A stretch of 12,189 nt of DNA, taken from NCBI GenBank assembly GCA_947456005.1, contig CANGRP010000045.1:1-12189 (forward strand). Reading direction: 5' to 3'. This document shows, in pieces, positions 1 to 6,273 of the stretch (position 1 is the first letter of the stretch; each line of letters starts with the position of its first letter). Both the position numbers and the translations under genes were made by a program. Under the pieces are notes generated by a model. It saw only the letters and a program-made list of their open reading frames with translations, made no database searches and was not told the DNA's origin. This DNA comes from Caulobacteraceae bacterium. Its GTDB lineage: Bacteria > Pseudomonadota > Alphaproteobacteria > Caulobacterales > Caulobacteraceae.

Positions 1-2046
1 GCCCTGGCCCGCATTGTCGCCGATGAGCTCGAGGCCGACTGGGACAAGGTCCGTATCATCCACGTGGACACCGATCCCAAGTGGGGCCTGATGGTCACCG
101 GCGGGTCCTGGTCCGTCTGGCAGAGTTACCCCTTCCTGAGCCAAGCTGGCGCCGCCGGGCGGATCGCCCTCATCGAAGCCGGGGCCAAGATGCTCGGCGC
201 GCCGGCGTCGGCCTGCATCGCCCGGAAGGGCAAGGTCTTCGCCGGCAAGCGTGCGGTCAGCTATGGCGACATCGTCGCCAAGGGCGGGCTGCGCACGGGC
301 TTCACCGACAAGGAACTGGCCGCCCTGCCGATCAAGCCGGCCTCCGAGCGCCGGCTGATCGGCGGCGAGTTCCAGGCCCGCGACATCCCGGCCAAGACCA
401 ATGGCTCGGCCATGTTCGGGATCGACGCGAAGATCGCCGGCATGGTCTACGCCCGGCCGGTCCTGCCGCCGACGCGGAACGAGTCGAAGGTGACCTCGGT
501 GGATGAGTCCGCCGCGAAGGCGATCCCCGGCTATCGCGGCCACCTGGTGCTGGACGACCCGTCTGGAACAGTCCCGGGCTGGGTCCTAACCCTGGGCGAC
601 AGCTTCATCGCCGCGGACCGGGCTGTCCGGGCCCTCAAGGTCACCTGGGAGAACGGGCCGACGGCCAAGGTTTCCGACGCCGACCTCGAGGCGCGGGCCC
701 GGGCCCTGATCGCGGATGAGTCCGCGGGCTCGCTGGTGGTCGCAGACCCGGGCGTGGAGACGGCCTTCGCCGCGGCGAAGTCGAAGTTCGAGGCGGAGTA
801 TGCGACCGACGCCGCCCTGCACTTCCAGATGGAGCCGCTGAACGCCCTCGCCTTCGAACGCAACGGCGTCTTCGAGATCCATACCGGCAACCAGTGGCAG
901 TCCCTGATCCTGCCCACCCTGGCCAAGGCCCTGGGACGTCCCGAGGCCAGCATCGTGCTGAAGACCTACCTGCTCGGCGGCGGCTTCGGACGACGCCTGA
1001 ACGGGGACTACGCCGTGCCTGCGGCCCTTGCGGCCAAGGCCCTCGGCAGGCCGGTCAAGCTGGTCTTCACCCGGGAGGACGACACCCTCTTCGACAGCTT
1101 CCGCTCGCCCTCGGTGCAGAGGGTGCGGATGGCGTTTGGCGAAGGCGGACGCGTGACCGCCATGGACCACGCCGCCGCCGCCGGCTGGCCGACGGAGGTG
1201 ATGGCGCCCTTCTTCATGCCCAAGGGCGCCAACGACCGGCCCTTCGATCCCTTTGCGATCAACGGCGCCAACCACTGGTACAGCGTCGGCGCCCACCGGG
1301 TCCGGGCCCTGTCCAACGACCTGGCCAACCGCGCCTTCCGGCCGGGCTGGCTGCGCTCGGTGGGGCCGGGCTGGACCAACTGGGCGGTCGAGAGCGCCAT
1401 GGACGAGGCCGCCCACGCCACGGGACAGGACCCCCTCGCCTTCCGCCTCAGGATGCTGGACGGGGCTGGCCGGAACGCCGGCTCCGCGCCGAACGCGGTG
1501 GGTGGCGCCAGGCGCCAGGCCGCCGTCCTGTCGCGGGTCGCCAAGGCCGCGGGCTGGGGCGGCAAGCTTCCGGCCGGCGTCGGCCTGGGCCTCGCCACCA
1601 CCTTCGGGCAGGAGCGGGACATGCCCACCTGGACCGCCTGCGCCGCCCGGGTCCGGGTCGACGGCAAGACGGGCGAGGTCAAGGTCGAGAAGCTGCACCT
1701 GGTCGTGGACGCCGGCGCCATCATCCACCCCGATGGCGCCCTGGCCCAGATGGAGGGCGCCGCCCTCTGGGGCCTGAGCCTCGCCCTCCACGAGGGGGCG
1801 ACCTTTAAGGATGGCCGGATCCAGGAGACCAATCTGGGCGCCTACACCCCGCTGCGCATGAGCGATGTCCCCGACCTCGCCATCGAGTTCATCGACAGCG
1901 ACCACGCCCCGGTGGGACTGGGCGAGCCGGCGACCACCGTGGTGGCGCCCGCCCTTGGCAACGCCATCTTCAACGCCGTCGGGGCGCGGGTGCGCCGCCT
2001 GCCGATCCGTCCGGAGGCGGTCCTGGAGGCGCTGAAGACAGCCTGA
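1..2046 (+). CDS. Xanthine dehydrogenase family molybdopterin-binding subunit, IorB-like (5' end outside window)
   Basis: This is the large molybdenum-cofactor subunit of a two-component hydroxylase of the isoquinoline 1-oxidoreductase / aldehyde oxidase type. Such enzymes hydroxylate N-heterocycles or oxidise aldehydes with water as oxygen donor, passing electrons to a small 2Fe-2S subunit. The frame is open from base 1, so the gene starts upstream: 681 residues are present, and family members are near 740, usually with a Tat signal that would lie outside the window. Visible landmarks are a TGGS motif near the left edge, QMEPLNA in the middle, the pterin-binding GGGFGRR at fragment residues 326-332, and the GxGE motif (GLGEP) near the C terminus, whose glutamate (fragment residue 642) matches the catalytic base of the family. 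The small subunit is not in the window and would be expected upstream. The stop is TGA at 2044-2046. The family is certain; the substrate is unknown. Confidence 0.93.
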   Translation, partial: ALARIVADELEADWDKVRIIHVDTDPKWGLMVTGGSWSVWQSYPFLSQAGAAGRIALIEAGAKMLGAPASACIARKGKVFAGKRAVSYGDIVAKGGLRTGFTDKELAALPIKPASERRLIGGEFQARDIPAKTNGSAMFGIDAKIAGMVYARPVLPPTRNESKVTSVDESAAKAIPGYRGHLVLDDPSGTVPGWVLTLGDSFIAADRAVRALKVTWENGPTAKVSDADLEARARALIADESAGSLVVADPGVETAFAAAKSKFEAEYATDAALHFQMEPLNALAFERNGVFEIHTGNQWQSLILPTLAKALGRPEASIVLKTYLLGGGFGRRLNGDYAVPAALAAKALGRPVKLVFTREDDTLFDSFRSPSVQRVRMAFGEGGRVTAMDHAAAAGWPTEVMAPFFMPKGANDRPFDPFAINGANHWYSVGAHRVRALSNDLANRAFRPGWLRSVGPGWTNWAVESAMDEAAHATGQDPLAFRLRMLDGAGRNAGSAPNAVGGARRQAAVLSRVAKAAGWGGKLPAGVGLGLATTFGQERDMPTWTACAARVRVDGKTGEVKVEKLHLVVDAGAIIHPDGALAQMEGAALWGLSLALHEGATFKDGRIQETNLGAYTPLRMSDVPDLAIEFIDSDHAPVGLGEPATTVVAPALGNAIFNAVGARVRRLPIRPEAVLEALKTA

Positions 2047-3040
2047 CGGCGCGCCGTAAGGGCGCCCCATGCGCCCGGGCGGCGGCGGCCAGTTCCTCGG
2101 CCATCTGGGCGCGTAGCCGCTCAGGGGCGAGAATCCGGACCTTGTCGCCCCAGCTGAAGAGGTGCCAGGCCAGCTCGCGCATGCCTGCCGCCCGAAACCG
2201 GGCGATGACCGAGCCGTCGGTCTGCCGCTCCAGGGTCTGGGTGGCGTGGAAGCGCCAGCCCAGGGCCTCCTCCGCCCCGTGCGGCAGGATGTGCAGGACC
2301 ACGTCCTCGATGGCGTCCTGGTAGATCCCGAAGCTTCGTGCGGCGTAGGCGGGGAGGGAAAAGTCGGGCGGGCGGCCGCCCGGCAGGGGAACCACGCGGA
2401 TGTCCCGCACCCGGTCCAGGCGCCAGTTGCGCGGCTCGTCCGAACCGGTCTCGGCGGCGACAAGGTAGTTGGCGCGCCCGAAGAGGAGGCCGTAGGGGGT
2501 GACCTCGCGCTCGCGCCCCGGCGTCGAGCCGCCGTCGTAGAGAAACCTCAGCCTCTGCAGGGAGACGATGGCCTCACGCACGGCGCCCAGCACCGCCTCG
2601 TCCTCGAAGGGCCGGGGACCGGGATGCACCGCCATGGTCTCGGCCTCGAGAAGCGCCTCCATGTCCGGCGCCAGCCGCCGGCGCACCCCCGACCGGATGG
2701 CGGAAAGCACCTTGGACTCCAGGGCGCCCAGGGCGCCGGCCCGGGCGGTGGCTCCCGACTGTCGGAAGTGATCCGCCGCCGCCCTGAGGGCGGCGAACTC
2801 CTCGGCGGTCGGGGCCTGGAAGATGCCGTCCAGCCCTGAGGGAATCCGGAACCGAACGGTTGGCGGATCGGGGATCTCCTCCATCTGGGGAAAGGCCTCG
2901 CGGACGGCGTCACGCATGCGCTCGACAGTCCGGCGCGAGACCTGCATGGCTGCCGCCATCTCGTCGAGGGTCAGGCCCTCGGCGGAGGCGGCCAGCCTCC
3001 GGGCGAGTTCAAGCAGCCTCGCCGCCTTTTCGTGTCGCAT
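1970..3040 (-). CDS. HTH/WYL-domain transcriptional regulator (YafY-like)
   Basis: A 356-residue DNA-binding regulator of the WYL superfamily. The N-terminal helix-turn-helix lies at about residues 5-46, with TLDEMAAAMQVSRRTVERMR as the helix pair. The WYL domain lies at about 155-215: it has TPYGLLFGRANYLVA, with N-Y-L (191-193) in place of the name-giving W-Y-L, and the conserved RLDR at 207-210. A WCX-like C-terminal region follows to about 315. The last ~40 residues are Pro/Gly/Ala/Arg-rich, unlike the family, and partly lie in the 77 bp antisense to the IorB-like gene. WYL domains sense small ligands or nucleic acid and can activate or repress. The start is ATG at 3038-3040, preceded by a modest purine-rich site. 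The gene is divergent from the 129-residue protein at 3150 and probably controls it and itself. I see no defence genes nearby, so a phage-defence role is not indicated. Confidence 0.9.
   Translation of the reverse strand: MRHEKAARLLELARRLAASAEGLTLDEMAAAMQVSRRTVERMRDAVREAFPQMEEIPDPPTVRFRIPSGLDGIFQAPTAEEFAALRAAADHFRQSGATARAGALGALESKVLSAIRSGVRRRLAPDMEALLEAETMAVHPGPRPFEDEAVLGAVREAIVSLQRLRFLYDGGSTPGREREVTPYGLLFGRANYLVAAETGSDEPRNWRLDRVRDIRVVPLPGGRPPDFSLPAYAARSFGIYQDAIEDVVLHILPHGAEEALGWRFHATQTLERQTDGSVIARFRAAGMRELAWHLFSWGDKVRILAPERLRAQMAEELAAAARAHGAPLRRAVRLSSAPPGPPPDGSAGGAPAPRRR
2046..2076 (+). terminator. Palindrome plus hairpin just after the IorB-like stop codon
   Basis: A perfect 12-bp palindrome, ACGGCGCGCCGT (2046-2057), begins on the last base of the stop codon. 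It is followed by a perfect 6-bp hairpin: GGGCGC at 2060-2065 and GCGCCC at 2071-2076, with a 5-nt loop. The position fits a transcription end signal for the plus-strand gene, but there is no T tract, and the same bases also encode the C-terminal tail of the convergent WYL regulator. GC-rich coding DNA makes such symmetry by chance fairly often. Confidence 0.3.
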
Positions 3041-3149
3041 TCCCAGCCCCGAAAATGAGAACAGATCAAAAACTTACGACCGTTTCTGGCGCAGCGCCAG
3101 CGCAATCTGACCTCATCGCAAGGCGCGAGCCCCAGGAAAGGTCCTCACG
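3041..3149. promoter_or_regulatory. Divergent promoter region between WYL regulator and 129-residue gene
   Basis: This 109-bp gap separates two divergent starts. It contains a short AT-richer patch (about 3053-3075) that contrasts with the GC-rich surroundings and is the likeliest place for a promoter on the minus strand. I cannot assign convincing -35/-10 boxes. An AGGAAAGG ribosome binding site sits about 8 bases before the plus-strand ATG at 3150. Confidence 0.5.
3086..3100. promoter_or_regulatory. Candidate WYL operator palindrome
   Basis: CTGGCGCAGCGCCAG is a perfect inverted repeat with 7-bp arms and a 1-nt centre. It lies in the middle of the divergent gap, 46 bp from the regulator's start and 50 bp from the start of the opposite gene. 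The symmetry and position suit binding by a dimeric HTH regulator, the adjacent WYL protein being the obvious candidate. The symmetry is directly visible; its binding role is inferred. Confidence 0.4.
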
Positions 3150-3539
3150 ATGCAGAATGTCCAGTCGATCCGCCCCGCCCGTCCCGACGCCCTCCTTCGC
3201 TTTGACGCGCGTCGCCCCCTGCGACCCGCCACCCCGGAAATGATCGAGGCGGTGATCCGCCACGCCGACCGGGCCGAGCGCCTCGCTGGAGGTCGCCTGC
3301 GGCTCAGGCTTTCGGAAGCCATGGCTCAGGACCTGGTGCGCCAGGGCCGGCTGGACTCGCCCGACCTTCGCCTCTGCGACCTGACCGTCGTCTGGGACGA
3401 GGCCCAGGGCGAGGTCGTCCTGGTGCGCGACGACGCCCGGCTGAGGGAGGCTTCCGCCCGCTGGGCCGAGTGGGACGCCCTGTGGGACGAGGCCAGCTAT
3501 GCCGACCCCCGGCCGCCCCTGGCCGCCCTGGCCGCCTGA
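3150..3539 (+). CDS. Hypothetical protein, 129 residues
   Basis: I do not recognise this protein. It is soluble-looking, with no signal peptide or membrane segment, and rich in Arg, Asp, Ala and Trp. Residues ~28-75 read as helical and amphipathic (PATPEMIEAVIRHADRAERL, then LRLSEAMAQDLVRQGRL). They are followed by a short beta-like stretch (LTVVWDEAQGEVVLVRDD) and a Trp-rich segment (RWAEWDALWDE). The start is ATG at 3150 with a good AGGAAAGG ribosome binding site; the stop is TGA at 3537-3539. It is divergent from the WYL regulator across a gap with a palindrome, so it may be that regulator's main target. It is convergent with the flavoprotein gene, separated by 14 bp and a strong hairpin. 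Coding status is supported by the ribosome binding site, the third-position GC bias and the placement between neighbours; the function is unknown. Confidence 0.75.
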   Translation: MQNVQSIRPARPDALLRFDARRPLRPATPEMIEAVIRHADRAERLAGGRLRLRLSEAMAQDLVRQGRLDSPDLRLCDLTVVWDEAQGEVVLVRDDARLREASARWAEWDALWDEASYADPRPPLAALAA

Positions 3540-3543
3540 GCCG

Positions 3544-3567
3544 GCGCCCCGGGTCAGGCCCGGGCGC
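3544..3567. terminator. Candidate bidirectional terminator hairpin
   Basis: Between two convergent genes the sequence folds as GCGCCC-C-GGG (3544-3553) against CCC-GGGCGC (3559-3567). That is nine pairs with one bulged C and a 5-nt loop, and it includes the TGA of the minus-strand gene (3554-3556). Neither side has a T tract, so it is a GC-rich hairpin without a classical intrinsic tail. Its position between convergent stops 14 bp apart is what supports it. Confidence 0.4.
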
Positions 3568-4504
3568 GGGCGTAGCGCGCCGAAAGGCCGTCCATGATGG
3601 CCTCGAACTCCCCGACCATCTCCGAGATGATCTCGGCGACCGGCTTCACCGACTCGATGCGGCCCGCCACCTGGCCTGACAGGGCGATGGAGGCCTCCAT
3701 GTCGCCACCGAAGTAGAGCTCCTGGGAGCGCCGGAACTCAGGCGCAACGCCGTTCTCGCCGGGCTCCTTCTCCAGGAGGGTGGTCTTTTCGGTCCGCAGG
3801 GCGCGGCAGGCGGGTCCCGGACCGAAACGGTTCAGGAAGACCGTGTCGGTCTCCTTGGCCGAGACGATGGCGGACTTCCAGTTCTGGTGCACCGGGCTTT
3901 CGGCGGCGGAGACCATGCGGGTGCCCATCTGGACCCCCTCGGCGCCCAGGGCGAAGGCGGCGGCCAAGCCGCGGCCATCGGAAATGCCCCCGGCCGCAAT
4001 GATGGGCACGTCCAGCTTTGAGCAGACCAGGGGCAGGAGGACCATGGTCGAGACCTCGCGCGAGCTCTTGAAGCCGCCGCCCTCGCCGCCCTCGACCACC
4101 AGGCCGTCGACGCCAGCCTCGATGGCCTTGATGGCCGCCGCCAGGGACGGGACCACGTGGAAGACCGTCAGGCCCGCCGCCTTGAGGGCCGCGCAATATC
4201 GGTTGGGATCGCCCGCCGAGGTGGTGACGAACTTCACGCCCTGGTCGACGACGAAGGAGACGATATCCGGGTCGCGGACATAGGCCTGGGCGATGTTGAC
4301 ACCGAAGGGCTTGTCGGTGAGCCCCTTCATCTTCTGGATTTCCTCGCGGACGGCGGGCAGGTCGCCGGACGAGGTCTCGATGATCCCCATGCCGCCGGCG
4401 TTGGACACGGCCGAGGCCAGGGCCGACCGGGCGATCCAGCCCATGGGCGCCTGGATGATGGGATACTGGATGCCGAGCATATCGGTGATGCGGGACTTGA
4501 TCAT
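3554..4504 (-). CDS. Nitronate monooxygenase-like FMN flavoprotein lacking the catalytic His (IpdC/ScdK-like?)
   Basis: A 316-residue TIM-barrel flavoprotein of the 2-nitropropane dioxygenase / nitronate monooxygenase superfamily. It begins with the family N terminus (ITDMLGIQYPIIQAPMGWIA), has the FMN-phosphate motifs AAGGISDGRG (170-179) and GAEGVQMGTR (187-196), and has the usual length. Where nitronate monooxygenases and FabK carry EAGGH, this protein reads EGGEGGGFK (138-146), placing Phe145 where the catalytic His should be. A true nitronate oxidase is therefore doubtful. Relatives in steroid C/D-ring catabolism (mycobacterial IpdC, Comamonas ScdK) belong to the same superfamily and act on CoA thioesters; a link is plausible but inferred. 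I chose the ATG at 4502-4504: a GGGGGAA site precedes it and family homology starts here; a frame extension to 4606 has no homology. It lies 52 bp downstream of the class III dehydrogenase and is probably cotranscribed with it. Confidence 0.88.
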   Translation of the reverse strand: MIKSRITDMLGIQYPIIQAPMGWIARSALASAVSNAGGMGIIETSSGDLPAVREEIQKMKGLTDKPFGVNIAQAYVRDPDIVSFVVDQGVKFVTTSAGDPNRYCAALKAAGLTVFHVVPSLAAAIKAIEAGVDGLVVEGGEGGGFKSSREVSTMVLLPLVCSKLDVPIIAAGGISDGRGLAAAFALGAEGVQMGTRMVSAAESPVHQNWKSAIVSAKETDTVFLNRFGPGPACRALRTEKTTLLEKEPGENGVAPEFRRSQELYFGGDMEASIALSGQVAGRIESVKPVAEIISEMVGEFEAIMDGLSARYARARA

Positions 4505-4517
4505 GAGCGTTTCCCCC

Positions 4518-4535
4518 GGAGGACCCTGGTCCTCC
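4518..4535. repeat. Perfect 8-bp inverted repeat between frmA-like and flavoprotein genes
   Basis: GGAGGACC (4518-4525), two bases, then GGTCCTCC (4528-4535) form a perfect interrupted palindrome. It sits in the 52-bp intercistronic gap, 13 bp before the start of the flavoprotein gene. In the minus-strand transcript it would form a tight hairpin immediately upstream of the GGGGGAA ribosome binding site. Possible roles are an intercistronic stability or attenuation hairpin, or a protein-binding site. Confidence 0.45.
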
Positions 4536-4556
4536 CAAACTTGATTGTGGCCGTCG

Positions 4557-5666
4557 TCAGAAAACGACGACGCTGCGGATGCTTTCGCCGGCGTGCATGA
4601 GGTCAAAGGCCTCGTTGATGCGCTCGAGCGGCAGGACGTGGGTGATCATGGGGTCGATCTGGATCTTCCCCTCCATGTACCAGTCCACGATCTTCGGCAC
4701 ATCGGTCCGGCCCCGGGCGCCGCCGAAGGCCGTACCCTTCCAGACCCGCCCGGTGACCAGCTGGAAGGGCCGGGTGGCGATCTCCCGGCCTGCCTCGGCG
4801 ACGCCGATGATGATGCTTTCGCCCCAGCCGCGATGGCAGGCCTCCAGCGCCTGGCGCATCACGTCGGTGTTGCCGGTGCAGTCGAAGGTGTAGTCCGCGC
4901 CGCCATCGGTCAGGGCCACCAGGTGCTGGACGAGGTCGCCCTCCACCTCGCGGGGATTGACGAAGTCGGTCATGCCGAAGCGGCGGCCCCAGGCCTCGCG
5001 GGCGGGGTTGATGTCGACCCCGATGATCCTTCCGGCCCCCACCAGGCGCGCACCCTGGATGACGTTCAGACCGATCCCGCCCAGGCCGAAGACGATGACG
5101 TTGGCGCCCGCCTCGACCCCGGCGGTGTTGACGACGGCGCCGACCCCCGTCGTGACGCCGCACCCGATGTAGCAGGCCTTATCGAAGGGCGCGTCAGGCC
5201 GGATCTTCGCGACGGCGATCTCCGGCAGGACCGTATGGTTGGCGAAGGTGGAGCAACCCATGTAGTGGGCGATCGCCTGGCCCTTGTAGGAAAAGCGGCT
5301 GGCGCCGTCGGGCATCACCCCCCTGCCCTGGGTCGCGCGGATGGCGGTGCAGAGGTTGGTCTTGCGCGACAGGCAGCTTTTGCACTGGCGACATTCCGGC
5401 GTGTAGAGCGGGATGACATGGTCCCCGGGACGCACGCTGGTGACCCCCGCCCCCACCTCCAGGACCACCCCGGCGCCCTCATGCCCCAGGATGGAGGGAA
5501 AGATACCCTCGGAGTCCAGTCCGTCGAGGGTATAGGCGTCGGTGTGACAGACACCGGTCGCCTTGATCTCCACCAGCACCTCGCCCGCACGCGGCCCGTC
5601 GAGGTCGACCTCGATGATCTCGAGCGGACGCTTGGCCTCGAAGGCGACGGCGGCGCGGGTCTTCAT
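4557..5666 (-). CDS. frmA: Class III alcohol dehydrogenase / S-(hydroxymethyl)glutathione dehydrogenase
   Basis: A 369-residue NAD-dependent zinc dehydrogenase, exactly the length of E. coli FrmA. The family oxidises S-hydroxymethylglutathione to S-formylglutathione in formaldehyde detoxification and also reduces S-nitrosoglutathione. Catalytic zinc ligands are Cys40 (GVCHTD), His62 (GHEGAG) and Cys169 (IGCGVTTG). The structural zinc loop is Cys92, 95, 98 and 106. The nucleotide motif GLGGIG (194-199) is followed by Asp218, as expected for NAD. Arg110 in IRATQG matches the class III arginine that binds the glutathione carboxylate, and the C-terminal half (ATRPFQLVTGR, WKGTAFGG) is typical class III. 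The start is ATG at 5664-5666 with TGAGGAG just upstream; an open extension to 5879 has no homology. The usual partner, S-formylglutathione hydrolase, is not next to it; the flavoprotein takes that place. The stop is TGA at 4557-4559. Confidence 0.93.
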   Translation of the reverse strand: MKTRAAVAFEAKRPLEIIEVDLDGPRAGEVLVEIKATGVCHTDAYTLDGLDSEGIFPSILGHEGAGVVLEVGAGVTSVRPGDHVIPLYTPECRQCKSCLSRKTNLCTAIRATQGRGVMPDGASRFSYKGQAIAHYMGCSTFANHTVLPEIAVAKIRPDAPFDKACYIGCGVTTGVGAVVNTAGVEAGANVIVFGLGGIGLNVIQGARLVGAGRIIGVDINPAREAWGRRFGMTDFVNPREVEGDLVQHLVALTDGGADYTFDCTGNTDVMRQALEACHRGWGESIIIGVAEAGREIATRPFQLVTGRVWKGTAFGGARGRTDVPKIVDWYMEGKIQIDPMITHVLPLERINEAFDLMHAGESIRSVVVF

Positions 5667-5740
5667 GGAGCTCCTCAGGCAGGACAGGCCCGATCTTGGC
5701 AGGCCAGGTTCCGACGGTCCACCCGCCGGTCCGGTGCGCC

Positions 5741-6214
5741 TTAGCCGCGGGCGGCCTTGCGGCTGACCTTCTGAAGGCCCGAAAGGATCGCAGCCGTACC
5801 CTCGGAGTCCCGGGCGCCCTCGGTGCGGAGCAGCAGCTGGAAGGTGCTCAGGTGGACCTGCACCGACTTGTCGCCCCACTCCCCGGACGTCCGGTAATAG
5901 TCCAGCAGGTCAGCGAGGCTGACCAGCATGCTGTCAATCGCCCGGTCCTTTCCCGCGGTCGGCAGGCCGATGGCGCCGTTGATCAGGTCATAGAAGGCGT
6001 TGACAATCAGGGGGCTGAACTTGCCCTCGGCCCGATTGTAGAATTCCTCGGCCTTCTTCAGGACCCGCTGGAGTTCCCGCATGCTCTCGGCCTGCATGGA
6101 CTCAAGGCCCTTCTCGGCGTCCTCGATGGCCTGCCCGGCGTTCTTGCCGCCAGGCATCCGGATCAGTCGGCCAAGCGGAACGTCTGGGGTATGAATGCGT
6201 GCCGAGTCGCTCAT
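5741..6214 (-). CDS. CheE-like small protein, function uncertain
   Basis: A 157-residue, mostly helical cytoplasmic protein. Its N terminus (ARIHTPDVPLGRLIRMPGGK) and its C-terminal block with VQVHLSTFQLLL resemble, from memory, the Caulobacter chemotaxis-cluster protein CheE; I hold that name loosely. In between are charged helices (about 28-63, coiled-coil-like) and a hydrophobic helical stretch (68-106). There is no signal peptide or membrane segment. The chosen start, ATG at 6212-6214, is preceded by GGGTGGA; the frame is open to 6379, but that extension would overlap the upstream gene. The response-regulator gene ends 59 bp upstream on the same strand, so the two probably form one transcript. 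In Caulobacter, cheE follows a cheY gene, which fits this order. A role as partner or modulator of the response regulator is inference. The stop is TAA at 5741-5743. Confidence 0.82.
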   Translation of the reverse strand: MSDSARIHTPDVPLGRLIRMPGGKNAGQAIEDAEKGLESMQAESMRELQRVLKKAEEFYNRAEGKFSPLIVNAFYDLINGAIGLPTAGKDRAIDSMLVSLADLLDYYRTSGEWGDKSVQVHLSTFQLLLRTEGARDSEGTAAILSGLQKVSRKAARG

Positions 6215-6273
6215 GAAATCCACCCATCTCTCGTCAGCCGACCTTGAAGGTTCGCAGTCGACGATGTCAAAGC

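Noticed and set aside
586..2463. A 625-codon open frame on the minus strand across the IorB-like gene and the start of the WYL gene's 3' half
   Set aside because: It is a high-GC shadow: it lies antisense to a protein with clear pterin and GxGE motifs, its translation is low-complexity with Gly/Arg/Pro/His bias, and it has no recognisable domain.
1970..3539. Reading the WYL regulator pair as a phage-defence locus
   Set aside because: WYL proteins can regulate defence islands, but no nuclease, helicase, reverse transcriptase or toxin-like gene is present in the window.
4552..4569. CGTCGT / ACGACG hairpin around the stop codon of the class III dehydrogenase
   Set aside because: The symmetry comes mostly from the coding sequence for the C-terminal valines, with no T tract, and a stronger palindrome lies nearby.
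3554..4606. Using the longest frame (350 codons) for the flavoprotein
   Set aside because: The first 34 codons have no family similarity and would overlap the end of the upstream gene; the internal ATG at 4504 has a good ribosome binding site and matches the family N terminus.
4545..5744. A 399-codon plus-strand open frame opposite the class III dehydrogenase
   Set aside because: Antisense shadow with no ribosome binding site of note and a composition typical of reversed GC-rich codons.
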